Origin: Colwellia sp.
Lineage (GTDB): Bacteria > Pseudomonadota > Gammaproteobacteria > Enterobacterales > Alteromonadaceae
DNA: 64,000 bases
Direction of reading: 5' to 3'
NCBI GenBank assembly: GCA_013215385.1
Contig: JABSOY010000010.1
Coordinates: 186,001-250,000 of the forward strand
Shown here one piece after another: positions 1 through 9,670 of this stretch. Numbering within the stretch: the first letter of the stretch is position 1; each line of letters begins with the position of its first letter. The notes below the pieces were generated by a model that searched no databases, was not told the DNA's origin, and saw nothing but the letters and a program-made list of their open reading frames with translations. Made by a program: the position numbers and the translations under genes.

Positions 1-2385
1 CGGCATAACTATCAACTTGGCTCAGGGGTTATGTCAGGGGTTAGAGATATTGTTTTATTGAGTAAATCGAAAGAGGAACTTAATTGTACGATAAAAATCA
101 GCGAAGTCACTGACGGTTATATCGCCTATATTATGGACTCATCTTTAAGTGATATTAGCGATGCTAAGGTTAGTCCTGAGCAAGACAATATTGCTCCGAA
201 TATGGACTCTGTAAGGTTATCAAAACATACTCATAAAATATTAAATGGTATAGAAGAAGCTTTTTGGGAATGGAATATTCTTGAAGGAACAATATTTTAC
301 TCAGCTCAAGTGATGGCCATCTTGGGTTATGATGCCGAATCATTTTTAGGACCGGTTTCTTTTTGCGATAAATTGGTGGGAAAAGAAGATTTAGACCGAT
401 TTAATCAACAAGTAAAAGCGCACTTTATCGGTGAAACACCCTGTATCAATCCTACGTTATCAATTACCACCGAACAAGGCATGACTAAATGGTTAACTGT
501 CTTTGGTAAAATAATGGAGTATAAAGAAGACCGTGCTTATAAAATGTTTGGTTCAATAAAGGATGTTACTGAAAACTACTTGTTAGTGGAAAAGTTAAAA
601 GAGAAAAACAACTATTTATCACTTGCTGAAAGCTTAAATCAATCAGGGCATTGGCGTATGGACTGCATTGAGAAAACGTTATATTGGTCGACAGAAGTCT
701 ACAATATTCATGGCGTTGACCTCACTAATTACCGTCCAAGTGCAAACTCTTCGCTTGATTTTTATTTTGAAGATGAGCAAGACAAAGTGCGAGAGTATTT
801 TGAAAACGCAATTTCAAACAAACAAGGGTTTCACTTTAAAAGTGCCATAAAACATAAGCTTGGCAGGAAAGTAAAAGTGGAATGTATTGGTGAAGTTGAA
901 CTTAATACCGCGGGCGATGTTGTTGGGGTCTTTGGTGTTTTGAAAGATATAACTAAGTCAGAAGATATTTTTGAAAAATTAAAATTACTCGCCATGGTAA
1001 ATTACACGATAAAAGTGCCTGTTTTCTTTATTGATGAAAAAGACAATGTTGTTTATCAAGATCTAACGCCACAAACAGCGCATAGCAGCTCGGTACTTTT
1101 TAATTATGTTAACTTTAGTATTACTGATTACCTTGCTTTTAAGCGTAAAGCTAAAGAGTGTGGGCAATTTAAGAAAATTAATATCAGTTTTGATAAATAC
1201 ACCACGGTATTTGACTTATCGGTTACATTTGAAGCCGATGAAGGTATTTATATTTGGATAGTAGAAAATGTTACTGATAAATTTCGTAAGGATCAACAAC
1301 AAATTATCAGTAATCGTTTAGCCTTGTTAGGTAATACCTTTGGTAACGTTTCTCATGATATTAATAATGTCCTAGGGGTTGCCTTAGGAGCAACCGAAAT
1401 GTTGGAAATTAAATTTGCTCAAGGTGAGACAGATATATCAAAGTATATTGAACGGGTAAAAAATGCCATTGATAAAGGTAAATGTGTAACAGAAAGGTTA
1501 CTCGCTTTTACTCGCAAACCAACCATTAAAGTGATTAAATTTGATCCGATACAGGATATTTTAGACAATCAGTATTTATTTAAGCAGCTGTTACTTTCGA
1601 CCATTGACTTCAAAGTTAATATTGAAAATGTACATTGTGAAATAAATTTTCCTCAGGGTGAATTTATTAATATATTGCTGAACTTAGTACTTAATTCTCA
1701 AGATGCAATTCGTGAACAAGGCCTAATGGGACAAATAGAAATATCTGCTAATATTAATGAGGAAAACCGATTAGAGATTCATGTTCAAGACAGTGGTATT
1801 GGTATTGAACAAGAGAATTTGACCAAGGTATTTGATCCCTTTTATAGTAGTAAATCAGTAAACAAAGGCAATGGCATTGGTCTAGCTAATGTTTATAGTA
1901 CGATATATAAGCATAATGGTCATATTCAACTTGAAGGTCATGGTGCCTTGGGTGGCGCGCATTTTACGCTTATCTTTAAGTGCAAGGTGATCCAGAGAAA
2001 ACCACCATCTTTACTTCCGTCAAAAAGTAAATTAAATATGCAAGGTAAACGTGTGCTTGTTTTAGATGATGAGATTAGTATCGCTGAATTCGTAGCTTTG
2101 TATTTAGAAAGTGAAGGGGTTATCGCTCAACATACTGATAATAAAATTGATTTGATAAAAATATTAGCAAGTGACCAGAATTTTGATTATTTTATTACTG
2201 ATATGATTTTACCTGATATTTCAGGTAGAGAAGCGGTCGAGCTGGTAAAAGCTAAATTCCCGGATATTCGTATTTACTCTATCAGTGGTTATATTGCCGA
2301 AGAAGACAAACAGTGGCATTACCCAGTACTACGAAAACCCTTTAATTCTAAAGAACTTGTAACATTTTTAATTGAAAATAATTAA
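1..2385 (+). CDS. PAS-domain hybrid sensor histidine kinase (5' end outside window)
   Basis: This is a cytoplasmic-looking hybrid kinase. The frame is open to the window edge, so the gene probably starts upstream; the first in-window ATG is at 31 and residues below count from it. Two PAS-like segments (about 70-175 and 195-310) precede a kinase core. The phospho-acceptor region has His442 in a SHDINN context, an N-box NLVLNSQDAI at 551-560, a G1 box DSGIGI from 587 and a GNGIGLAN G2 box. A C-terminal receiver domain begins near 672, with Asp724 (ITDMILP) as the predicted phosphorylation site and a late conserved Lys in the RKPF context. No transmembrane segment is visible in the part seen. 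It lies 16 bases upstream of a small membrane-protein gene and then a second hybrid kinase, so a shared phosphorelay is likely. The signal sensed is unknown. Confidence 0.85.
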   Translation, partial: RHNYQLGSGVMSGVRDIVLLSKSKEELNCTIKISEVTDGYIAYIMDSSLSDISDAKVSPEQDNIAPNMDSVRLSKHTHKILNGIEEAFWEWNILEGTIFYSAQVMAILGYDAESFLGPVSFCDKLVGKEDLDRFNQQVKAHFIGETPCINPTLSITTEQGMTKWLTVFGKIMEYKEDRAYKMFGSIKDVTENYLLVEKLKEKNNYLSLAESLNQSGHWRMDCIEKTLYWSTEVYNIHGVDLTNYRPSANSSLDFYFEDEQDKVREYFENAISNKQGFHFKSAIKHKLGRKVKVECIGEVELNTAGDVVGVFGVLKDITKSEDIFEKLKLLAMVNYTIKVPVFFIDEKDNVVYQDLTPQTAHSSSVLFNYVNFSITDYLAFKRKAKECGQFKKINISFDKYTTVFDLSVTFEADEGIYIWIVENVTDKFRKDQQQIISNRLALLGNTFGNVSHDINNVLGVALGATEMLEIKFAQGETDISKYIERVKNAIDKGKCVTERLLAFTRKPTIKVIKFDPIQDILDNQYLFKQLLLSTIDFKVNIENVHCEINFPQGEFINILLNLVLNSQDAIREQGLMGQIEISANINEENRLEIHVQDSGIGIEQENLTKVFDPFYSSKSVNKGNGIGLANVYSTIYKHNGHIQLEGHGALGGAHFTLIFKCKVIQRKPPSLLPSKSKLNMQGKRVLVLDDEISIAEFVALYLESEGVIAQHTDNKIDLIKILASDQNFDYFITDMILPDISGREAVELVKAKFPDIRIYSISGYIAEEDKQWHYPVLRKPFNSKELVTFLIENN

Positions 2386-2401
2386 ATATAAGGAAATGCT
2401 T

Positions 2402-2584
2402 ATGGATGAAAGTGTTGATGTTATTGATAAAAGGGCAATGGATAATCAATTTTTTTATTTGCTGCAGGTATTGGTTTTATTTTTCTCTATTTCACTATGT
2501 TTTTTAGCGGTGGAATTTTTAATCGTATTATTGTTAATATATCTTAATAAGAATAACACGCACCCGAAAGTGATATACAACTAA
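2402..2584 (+). CDS. Small single-pass membrane protein, unknown function
   Basis: This is an unrecognised protein of about 60 residues. ATG 2402 is preferred because AAGGA lies seven bases upstream; ATGs at 2372 and 2396 are in frame but less well placed. An acidic N-terminal stretch is followed by one long hydrophobic segment rich in Leu, Phe, Val and Ile, and a short basic/polar tail. Its stop codon overlaps the ATG of the following 1365-residue hybrid kinase by one base (TAATG), so the two are translationally coupled. The position between two kinases suggests a small accessory or signalling membrane peptide, but nothing in the sequence states its function. Confidence 0.6.
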   Translation: MDESVDVIDKRAMDNQFFYLLQVLVLFFSISLCFLAVEFLIVLLLIYLNKNNTHPKVIYN

Positions 2585-5500
2585 TGAACAGCCCAATAAA
2601 AATTATAAACAGACTCTATTCTGGAAAGTCGTTAAGTAGTTTGTCGATAAAAATCCCACTGGCCGGTGTGGCAATATCACTTTTTATTGCGACAACTATT
2701 GGCATTGTTTTTTACTTTGAAAGTCAACAATTAGTGAAAGAGCAAGCCATTGCAGAACTTAAAGTTGAGAGCCAAATAATAAAACCGCTAATAGAAAACT
2801 TTTATCGTGAAAGTGCTCGTGATATTCGTTTTTTAAGTAATATGCCGCCCGTACGTGGAATTATGCAATCGATTGAACATAGCGATAACGTTAACTTATT
2901 ATTGTGGCAGCAAAGGTTGCAGGTAATATTTACTGAATTTTTAAAAAATAAATCCATATATAAAAAAATAAGTTATTTGATTATTGAAGATAATGTTCGG
3001 GCAGTTGTCAGCGTACGAAATACAAATGGCATGATACAAGTAATACCTGAGTCCCAGTTGAATAATAATATTAAACTAGACTCCCTAAAAGGTCTTTTAT
3101 CTCAGGATAATAGTGATGTTGACTATTCTGAAATAATTTATCAAAAAAATCAGTCAGACACGAGCGTTGCAAGCTCTGTTTTCCTAGGAATACCTATATT
3201 TAACGATGAAAAAGACTTGCTAGCGATTGTTGCGGTGGAAGTTGATTTTTCATTGTTTATTAACGAGCTCAAAGAGTATTCATTGAAAAAAGTTCGTTTT
3301 TATTTAGCGAATGAAGAATATGATTTTATCTATTCAGCCACAGAAGATGAGGCTAATAAAACTAGCCAAACATTTTTAGGGCGTTTTCCAACACTTTACG
3401 CAACTTTAGAGCGGAAAAAGTCACCTTCTGCAGGGGCTATTCATGGCGTATCCGATGATAATAATGGCCTGGCCTATTACTCGATACTAGAATTTTCGGC
3501 ATTTGGGCAAATGAATCCACTGTATCTGGTGGTAGAAAACGCTAATAATTCTTACATTCAATCATTAGAAAGTATGCGTTTTCGCGCTTTTTTCCTCAGT
3601 TTATCCCTTGTTTTAATCAGTTTAGCCTTCTCCATTATTGTCTCAAAGCGTTATATTCGCGCGCTATTGTTAATGACACGAAGTGTTTGCCAATATGAAG
3701 AAAAAGGGGATGTTGGCAAATTACCGATCAAAGAAAATGATGAAATTGGTATTTTAGCGAGGAGTTTTCAAAACTTATTGAATAGGGTTGAACAAAAGTC
3801 TGCTGACCAAAAAAATGAAACGCTCCGAGCTGAAGTCGCTTTAGCTAGGCTACATGCCATTTTAAATTCAATTGTTGACGCTGTCATTAATATTAATGAT
3901 AAAGGTAAAATTACGGCATTTAATCAAGCCGCTGAGAAAATATTTGGCTATCGAGAAGCTGAAGTTTTAGGCGAAAATATTTCTCTATTAATGCCAAGAA
4001 GTTATTCTGTAAATCATGACGACTATATACATAAGTATTTACAGAGTGGTAAAAGTAACAATATCGGGAAATCACTTGAATTACCTGCTTTAAGAAAAGA
4101 TGGTGAAAAGTTTTCTATGAACTTGAGTATTAGCGAAGTAAAAACGCCAGAAGGTATTATTTTTACCGGTTTAATTCGCGATATTACGGTAAGTAAACTA
4201 ATGGAAGCTGAAAATAAACGAGGTATTCAAGAAGCAAAAGAAATGGCGTGGCGTTTAGATTTTGCTTTGTCGGCACCGAAAATCGGTGTCTGGGATTACA
4301 ATATAAATACCGGTATCAGTAATTGGGATAAACGCATGTATGACCTTTTTGGTATTGATACGAATGTAAAAATATCACCTGAAAATGTTTGGCGAAATGC
4401 CGTTCACCACGAAGATATGGTTTTTGTTGAAGAGCAATTTAGTCAAGTTGCTAAAAGTGGTGAAGACCTTCATTTTGAATATCGCATTGTTATGCCCGAT
4501 AAAGAAATTAAGTATGTCGAAACACATGCGCAAGTTTTAAAAGATGACCAAGAGCATTATTTTAGAGTTGTCGGTACTCATCGAGATATTACCGAGCAAC
4601 GTAATTTACAAACACTTAAACAAGATGCGTTAGATATGGCAGAGCATGCTTTGTTATTACGCTCACAATTTCTTGCCAGTATGAGTCATGAAATTAGAAC
4701 ACCGATGAATGGTGTTTTAGGTATGCTTGGGCTTTTAGAGCAAAGTAAGTTAGATAAACAACAATCTCACCACTTGCAACTAGCAAGGTCGAGTGCGCAA
4801 TCATTATTATCATTGATTAACGATATCTTAGACTTTTCAAAAATAGAAGCGGGTAAATTAGAATTAGAAATTCTTGATTTTGACATTCGAAGCCAGCTTG
4901 GTGACTTTGCCGAATCAATGGCAATAAAAGCACAAGAAAAGGGCTTAGAGCTCATTCTTGATGTTAACGAAATTGAATTTGCTATGGTAAAAGGTGACCC
5001 TAGTCGTTTACGGCAAATACTCTCTAACTTAGTGGGTAATTCGATAAAGTTTACCGACTCGGGTGAAGTATTAATAAAGGTAGCGATAACAGAGGTGAAT
5101 TCAAGACTACAATTTAATTGTACTATTTCAGATACGGGTATTGGTATCCCTGACAATAAAGTGTCTGGTTTATTTGACTCCTTTACCCAAGTAGATGCGT
5201 CAACCACACGAAAATATGGCGGAACAGGGTTAGGATTAGCTATAGTGAAACAGTTATGCGAACTAATGTCTGGAGATATATCAGTAAGCAGTGAAGAAGG
5301 TAAAGGAAGTGCTTTTACGTTTAATGTAACATTTGATAAAAGTGAACAATCTCCTAGTGTTATGCCTTTTGTTGATGTTACCGGCAAGCAAATATTAATT
5401 GTTGATGACAATAGTACCAATTTGGCCGTTTTAAAGGGGCAGTTATCTCTTTGGGGCGCTAAAGTTACGGAAGCTAAAGATGGTTTTGTTGCATTAAGTA

Positions 5501-6681
5501 AAGTTGATAATCATGAGGCTGGTTTTTTTGATGCTGCAATTCTTGACATGCAAATGCCAGGTATGAACGGGGCTACGTTAGGGGAACGTTTGAAAAAACA
5601 CACAAATACTCGGCATACCAAGTTAATTATGATGACCTCAATGAGTGAACGTGGTGATGCTGAATTTTTTGCTAACTTAGGCTTTTCTGCTTATTTCCCT
5701 AAGCCAACAACAACCTCTGATTTATTTGATGCGTTAACGGTTATTTTAGATGACGGACAAGCGATGAAATCATCTAGGCCGATAATTACCCGTCATAATA
5801 TTCATGCTTTGAAGCGGCCGAAAAGTAGTAAACATATTGCTAAAAATACCCGCCTATTACTCGTTGAAGATAACAGAATTAATCAGGCCGTTATTCTGGG
5901 CGTATTATCGAATATTGGTTTGTCTGCTGATGTCGCCGGCAATGGTGTTGAAGCCCTGACCGCTCTAAATAGCTCTCCGGATGACTCTCCGTACCAATTG
6001 ATTATAATGGATTGCCAAATGCCTGAAATGGACGGTTATGAGACCACAAAAGCAATAAGAGCAGGTAAGGCAAAAGAAGTTCATCGTGATATCCCTGTTA
6101 TTGCTATGACGGCAAATGCGATGAAAGGCGATAAAGAAAAGTGCTTGTCAGCGGGAATGAGTGATTATGCTACTAAACCTGTTGATGCCGATATTCTCCA
6201 TGAAAAAATATCTAACTGGTTGGGCGTTGATAAAAGTAGTTTCAATCAAGTCGAGGAAGAATCGTCATCTACCTCAAAGCAAGTTGATGACGAGCGTAGT
6301 GAGAAATCAAAAAACGAAAGTATTGTTTGGGATGAAAAAGGCTTTTTAAAACGAATCAGAAATAATACCGCCCTGGCGATAAAAATAACCAAAATGTTTA
6401 CTGATGATGTGCCGGCATTGAAAAATCAATTAGTTGAGGCAATTGAGCAAGAACGATGGGAAGATATTATTGCTATCGCTCATAAAATCACGGGCTCTTG
6501 TAGAAACTTAGGCGGAGTGAATGTCGCTAATTTAACACAGAGTATTGAAAGAGCAGCTAAAGTGAAAAATAATGAAGAGTTAGCTATTTTTCAAGAAAGC
6601 TTTGTGACAGAATTTAACTTATTTATCTTACGATTAAATGAATTTGATCTTTCAACAACCAAGGAGTTAAAAGGGGCCTAA
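2584..6681 (+). CDS. Membrane hybrid sensor kinase: periplasmic sensor-HAMP-PAS-PAS-HisKA-HATPase-REC-REC-Hpt
   Basis: This large tripartite (BarA/ArcB-type) phosphorelay kinase sits in the inner membrane. A transmembrane helix near residues 24-45 and another near 333-355 bracket a roughly 290-residue periplasmic region with a Cache-like look. A HAMP-like linker follows (about 355-405), then PAS domains (about 420-535 and 550-665). The HisKA motif SHEIRTPMNG carries His702. The ATPase has DTGIGI and GGTGLGLAI boxes. Two receiver domains have Asp988 (LDMQMPG) and Asp1143 (MDCQMPEMDG). A C-terminal Hpt domain has His1300 in HKITGSC. All phosphorelay residues look intact. It is co-transcribed with the small membrane protein upstream and abuts the GGDEF gene downstream with no gap, so its Hpt may feed that response regulator. 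The ligand is unknown. Confidence 0.9.
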   Translation: MNSPIKIINRLYSGKSLSSLSIKIPLAGVAISLFIATTIGIVFYFESQQLVKEQAIAELKVESQIIKPLIENFYRESARDIRFLSNMPPVRGIMQSIEHSDNVNLLLWQQRLQVIFTEFLKNKSIYKKISYLIIEDNVRAVVSVRNTNGMIQVIPESQLNNNIKLDSLKGLLSQDNSDVDYSEIIYQKNQSDTSVASSVFLGIPIFNDEKDLLAIVAVEVDFSLFINELKEYSLKKVRFYLANEEYDFIYSATEDEANKTSQTFLGRFPTLYATLERKKSPSAGAIHGVSDDNNGLAYYSILEFSAFGQMNPLYLVVENANNSYIQSLESMRFRAFFLSLSLVLISLAFSIIVSKRYIRALLLMTRSVCQYEEKGDVGKLPIKENDEIGILARSFQNLLNRVEQKSADQKNETLRAEVALARLHAILNSIVDAVININDKGKITAFNQAAEKIFGYREAEVLGENISLLMPRSYSVNHDDYIHKYLQSGKSNNIGKSLELPALRKDGEKFSMNLSISEVKTPEGIIFTGLIRDITVSKLMEAENKRGIQEAKEMAWRLDFALSAPKIGVWDYNINTGISNWDKRMYDLFGIDTNVKISPENVWRNAVHHEDMVFVEEQFSQVAKSGEDLHFEYRIVMPDKEIKYVETHAQVLKDDQEHYFRVVGTHRDITEQRNLQTLKQDALDMAEHALLLRSQFLASMSHEIRTPMNGVLGMLGLLEQSKLDKQQSHHLQLARSSAQSLLSLINDILDFSKIEAGKLELEILDFDIRSQLGDFAESMAIKAQEKGLELILDVNEIEFAMVKGDPSRLRQILSNLVGNSIKFTDSGEVLIKVAITEVNSRLQFNCTISDTGIGIPDNKVSGLFDSFTQVDASTTRKYGGTGLGLAIVKQLCELMSGDISVSSEEGKGSAFTFNVTFDKSEQSPSVMPFVDVTGKQILIVDDNSTNLAVLKGQLSLWGAKVTEAKDGFVALSKVDNHEAGFFDAAILDMQMPGMNGATLGERLKKHTNTRHTKLIMMTSMSERGDAEFFANLGFSAYFPKPTTTSDLFDALTVILDDGQAMKSSRPIITRHNIHALKRPKSSKHIAKNTRLLLVEDNRINQAVILGVLSNIGLSADVAGNGVEALTALNSSPDDSPYQLIIMDCQMPEMDGYETTKAIRAGKAKEVHRDIPVIAMTANAMKGDKEKCLSAGMSDYATKPVDADILHEKISNWLGVDKSSFNQVEEESSSTSKQVDDERSEKSKNESIVWDEKGFLKRIRNNTALAIKITKMFTDDVPALKNQLVEAIEQERWEDIIAIAHKITGSCRNLGGVNVANLTQSIERAAKVKNNEELAIFQESFVTEFNLFILRLNEFDLSTTKELKGA

Positions 6682-7995
6682 ATGAATATCAAAAAACAAT
6701 ACAATATCCTTGCTGTTGATGATGCGAAAGACACATTAATGCTATTGGAGTTTGACTTAGCTGAAGAAGGCTACCAAGTTTTCACTGCCGATTGCGGTGA
6801 AGTAGCACTTAAAATTTTAGCAGAGCAAAACATAGACCTTATTTTATTAGATATGTATATGCCGGGTATTTCGGGTTTAGCTATGCTACAAAAATTGAAA
6901 GCTCATCCTGTTTTAGCAAATATCTCAGTAATAATGTTATCGGCTTCAGATGATGAAGATCAGATTGTTGCCGCATTAGAATTTGGTGCAGATGATTACG
7001 TCACCAAACCCTATATCCCCAAAGTATTGCTAGCAAGGCTGAGAACATCACTTCGTTTACTTGAAAAAACCTTAGAACTAGAGTCGTTAGCCAAAACAGA
7101 CTTTTTAACCGGTATTAACAACCGAGGTTGCTTTGATGACTTAGCCCACAAAGCCGTGAGCTTGGCAAAAAGGAATGAACTCCCCATCGTTATTGCGATG
7201 TTAGATATCGATTTTTTCAAGGCGGTGAACGATAATTATGGGCATGATGCTGGCGATAAAGTTTTAATTAAGTTTGCCGAAGTGATGAGTGAATGCTTTA
7301 GAGATTATGACATTATTGGACGGGTGGGCGGAGAAGAGTTTTCTGTATGTATGCCAAATACCTCAGCAGAAAATGCCACCATTGCCTGTGATCGCTTTAG
7401 AGAAAGGTTAGAAAATACGCAAATACTATTGACTGACAGTCAAGCTGAATCTATTACTGTAACGGTGAGCATTGGTTTGTCGCTTGGCCAAGGTGCCGAA
7501 ATAAGTTTAGATGATTTATTGAAAAAATCCGATATTAGTTTATATCAAGCTAAAGAAAGCGGGCGTAACCAAGTTAAGCTTTATAGCGATGAAGTTGTTG
7601 CCATTGATGAAAGTGCTTTAAGCGTGGATAAAAAATCTTCTAGCGAAAAGTATCCCGGTATTGACTACCAAATAGGTGTTGGTAATGTACTTGGCGACGA
7701 TAGTTTGTTTGCCGAAATATTAGTTATGTTTTATGAAGATCATGCTCAAGATAAAGATAAAATTCAGCAAGCTATTGCAACAGATGATCAAGATAGCTGT
7801 AAGCATTTGGTACATACCTTAAAGGGTGTTGCATGTTCAGTTGGCGCGATGACACTATTCGAGTATGCCAAAGCATTAGATGTCGCAATAAATTTAGCTG
7901 AGAAAGAGAGTTATCAAGCGCTATTTAACCCAACATCATTAGAGTTAACAAAGATAATGAGTGGCATTGAAGAAGAGCTTGCCGACAAACTCTAA
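6682..7995 (+). CDS. Response regulator diguanylate cyclase (REC-GGDEF-Hpt)
   Basis: Predicted to make cyclic di-GMP from two GTP under phosphorelay control. The N-terminal receiver has Asp57 in LLDMYMPG. The GGDEF domain carries an intact GGEEF active site at residues 216-220. An RxxD inhibitory site (Arg207-Asp210) lies five residues before it, so product feedback is expected. The C-terminus is an Hpt-type helical domain with His378 in HTLKG. A REC-GGDEF protein that also carries Hpt is less common than PleD-like proteins and suggests it can both receive and pass on phosphate. The ATG directly follows the stop codon of the large hybrid kinase, which points to one operon and makes that kinase the likely partner. 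Confidence 0.9.
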   Translation: MNIKKQYNILAVDDAKDTLMLLEFDLAEEGYQVFTADCGEVALKILAEQNIDLILLDMYMPGISGLAMLQKLKAHPVLANISVIMLSASDDEDQIVAALEFGADDYVTKPYIPKVLLARLRTSLRLLEKTLELESLAKTDFLTGINNRGCFDDLAHKAVSLAKRNELPIVIAMLDIDFFKAVNDNYGHDAGDKVLIKFAEVMSECFRDYDIIGRVGGEEFSVCMPNTSAENATIACDRFRERLENTQILLTDSQAESITVTVSIGLSLGQGAEISLDDLLKKSDISLYQAKESGRNQVKLYSDEVVAIDESALSVDKKSSSEKYPGIDYQIGVGNVLGDDSLFAEILVMFYEDHAQDKDKIQQAIATDDQDSCKHLVHTLKGVACSVGAMTLFEYAKALDVAINLAEKESYQALFNPTSLELTKIMSGIEEELADKL

Positions 7996-8022
7996 CGGAA
8001 ATATAAAGAGTGAGAAATGTCA

Positions 8023-8334
8023 CTATTCAATAATAAGTTTTATATTGCCTTGGGGTATGCAGCAGCAAGGTAATATTTCACCTTCGCCAACGAACGCAAG
8101 GGGCTCACCGTTAGGGTAATAAATTTCACCTTCAACGAGTGTTACTCGACAAGCCCCACAAAAACCATCTCGGCAGTGATAATGAACTTCCACGTCTGAT
8201 TTCTCTAGACAGTTAAGTAATGTTTTATCATCTTTATGAAAAGGTATACTTTTACCTTCAATGTTTATCATCGGTGTTTTTTCTGATGACTGAGCCGATT
8301 TCAGACAAGTTGAACGATCATTAACACTTTTCAT
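8023..8334 (-). CDS. [2Fe-2S] ferredoxin, YfaE-like (NrdB cofactor maintenance)
   Basis: Small plant-type [2Fe-2S] ferredoxin. The cluster ligands are visible as C-RDGF-C-GA-C plus a downstream cysteine within PCCC. In E. coli the homologue YfaE follows nrdB and supplies electrons to regenerate the diferric-tyrosyl cofactor of NrdB; the same order here (nrdA-nrdB-ferredoxin, all minus strand) supports that role. The long start gives 103 residues; an internal ATG at residue 22 (position 8271) would give about 82 residues, closer to the family norm, so the true start may be there. It ends 27 bases from the converging diguanylate cyclase gene with no obvious terminator hairpin between them. Confidence 0.85.
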   Translation of the reverse strand: MKSVNDRSTCLKSAQSSEKTPMINIEGKSIPFHKDDKTLLNCLEKSDVEVHYHCRDGFCGACRVTLVEGEIYYPNGEPLAFVGEGEILPCCCIPQGNIKLIIE

Positions 8335-8400
8335 ATAATAGGCTTAGGCGTTAAAAGTGCTAATGATGTTAAAGGAAGGCATGATATTTATATGCGGTTA

Positions 8401-9531
8401 TTAAAGATCAAAACCATCAAAATCATCACTTGAAACAGAAGAATCTACTTGGCCAACTAAGTAGCTTGAAATTTCCGTCTCTTGTGGAGCTACTTGAACA
8501 TTGTCTGAAACTAGGTAAGCATTCATCCAAGGTAATGGATTACTTTTAATATCAAACTGTGCATCAAAGCCAATTGTGGTTAAACGCTGGTTACTAATGT
8601 ACTCAATGTATTGTTTCAATATTGCGGCATTTAAACCAATCATTGAACCATCTTTAAATAAATAATCAGCCCACTCTTTTTCTTGCTCTACAACATCAAG
8701 AAAAATTTGCAAACCTTCTGCTTTCATTTCTTCAGCAATTATTTTCATTTCCGGATCATCACGACCTGACATCCAGTTATTTAAAATGTGCTGTGTACCA
8801 GTTAAATGCAATGCTTCATCGCGAGCAATGAGTTTGATGATTTTTGCATTACCTTCTAATAATTCACGCTCTGCAAAAGCAAAAGAACAAGCAAAACTCA
8901 CATAAAAACGTATCGCTTCTAAGGCATTAACTGAACAAACGGCAAGGTATAAACGCTCTTTTAATTTACGTGTAGATACTTCAATGGTTTCGCCGTCAAC
9001 TTCATAACTTCCTTCACCTTGCGACTGGAGAAGTTGCGTGGTTATTATCACTGCATCAAAATACTTAGCGATACTTGACGCGCGCTTTAATATCGCAGGA
9101 TTAACCATTATATCGTCAAACACTTCACTTGGGTCTGAAAATAGGTTTCTTAAAATATGCGTGTACGAGCGAGAATGAATCGTCTCACTAAATGCCCAAG
9201 TTTCAATCCAAGTTTCAACTTCAGGCAACGAAACTAATGGTAAAAATACCGCATTAACAGAGCGAGCAGCCATAGAATCAAGTAATGTTTGGTATTTTAA
9301 GTTTGAAATGAAAATATGCTTTTCTGAATCCGTTAAACTCTGCCAATCAGCTCTATCTTTGGAAACATCCACTTCTTCTGGACGCCAGAAAAAAGATAAC
9401 TGTTTTTCAATTAATTTTTCAAAAGCAATAAAACGTTGTTGATCATATCGTGACACATTGACACTATTCCCTAAAAACATCGGCTCAAGTAGCGCATTAT
9501 TAGGGATTTGGTTAAACGTGGTGTACGACAT
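8401..9531 (-). CDS. nrdB: Ribonucleoside-diphosphate reductase class Ia, beta subunit
   Basis: Beta (radical-generating) subunit of aerobic ribonucleotide reductase, which converts ribonucleoside diphosphates to deoxy forms with NrdA. The protein is about 376 residues from ATG 9531, chosen because AAGGAG lies six bases before it; an upstream in-frame ATG would add 11 unsupported residues. The ferritin-like helical core, iron ligands in [12 protein letters not shown] and the internal [11 protein letters not shown] segment match class Ia NrdB. The acidic/aromatic C-terminal tail is expected to dock on NrdA. It lies 139 bases downstream of nrdA and 66 bases upstream of the ferredoxin gene, consistent with one operon driven from upstream of nrdA. 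Confidence 0.96.
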   Translation of the reverse strand: MSYTTFNQIPNNALLEPMFLGNSVNVSRYDQQRFIAFEKLIEKQLSFFWRPEEVDVSKDRADWQSLTDSEKHIFISNLKYQTLLDSMAARSVNAVFLPLVSLPEVETWIETWAFSETIHSRSYTHILRNLFSDPSEVFDDIMVNPAILKRASSIAKYFDAVIITTQLLQSQGEGSYEVDGETIEVSTRKLKERLYLAVCSVNALEAIRFYVSFACSFAFAERELLEGNAKIIKLIARDEALHLTGTQHILNNWMSGRDDPEMKIIAEEMKAEGLQIFLDVVEQEKEWADYLFKDGSMIGLNAAILKQYIEYISNQRLTTIGFDAQFDIKSNPLPWMNAYLVSDNVQVAPQETEISSYLVGQVDSSVSSDDFDGFDL

Positions 9532-9670
9532 TTTGTTCTCCTTGATAACAAGCATGCCGGACATAGCCTATTATCGAAATTTTATTTTTTAAGTGAGTTT
9601 TTATTATTATTCGTAGAACTTGCAGCTTCATTGCTAATGCGGCAACCAAGCTGAAATTTTATTTGATTGG

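Noticed and set aside
4767-5420. 217-codon minus-strand frame inside the large hybrid kinase
   Set aside because: It lies antisense to a well-conserved HisKA/HATPase region whose motifs are clearly in the plus frame; a shadow frame.
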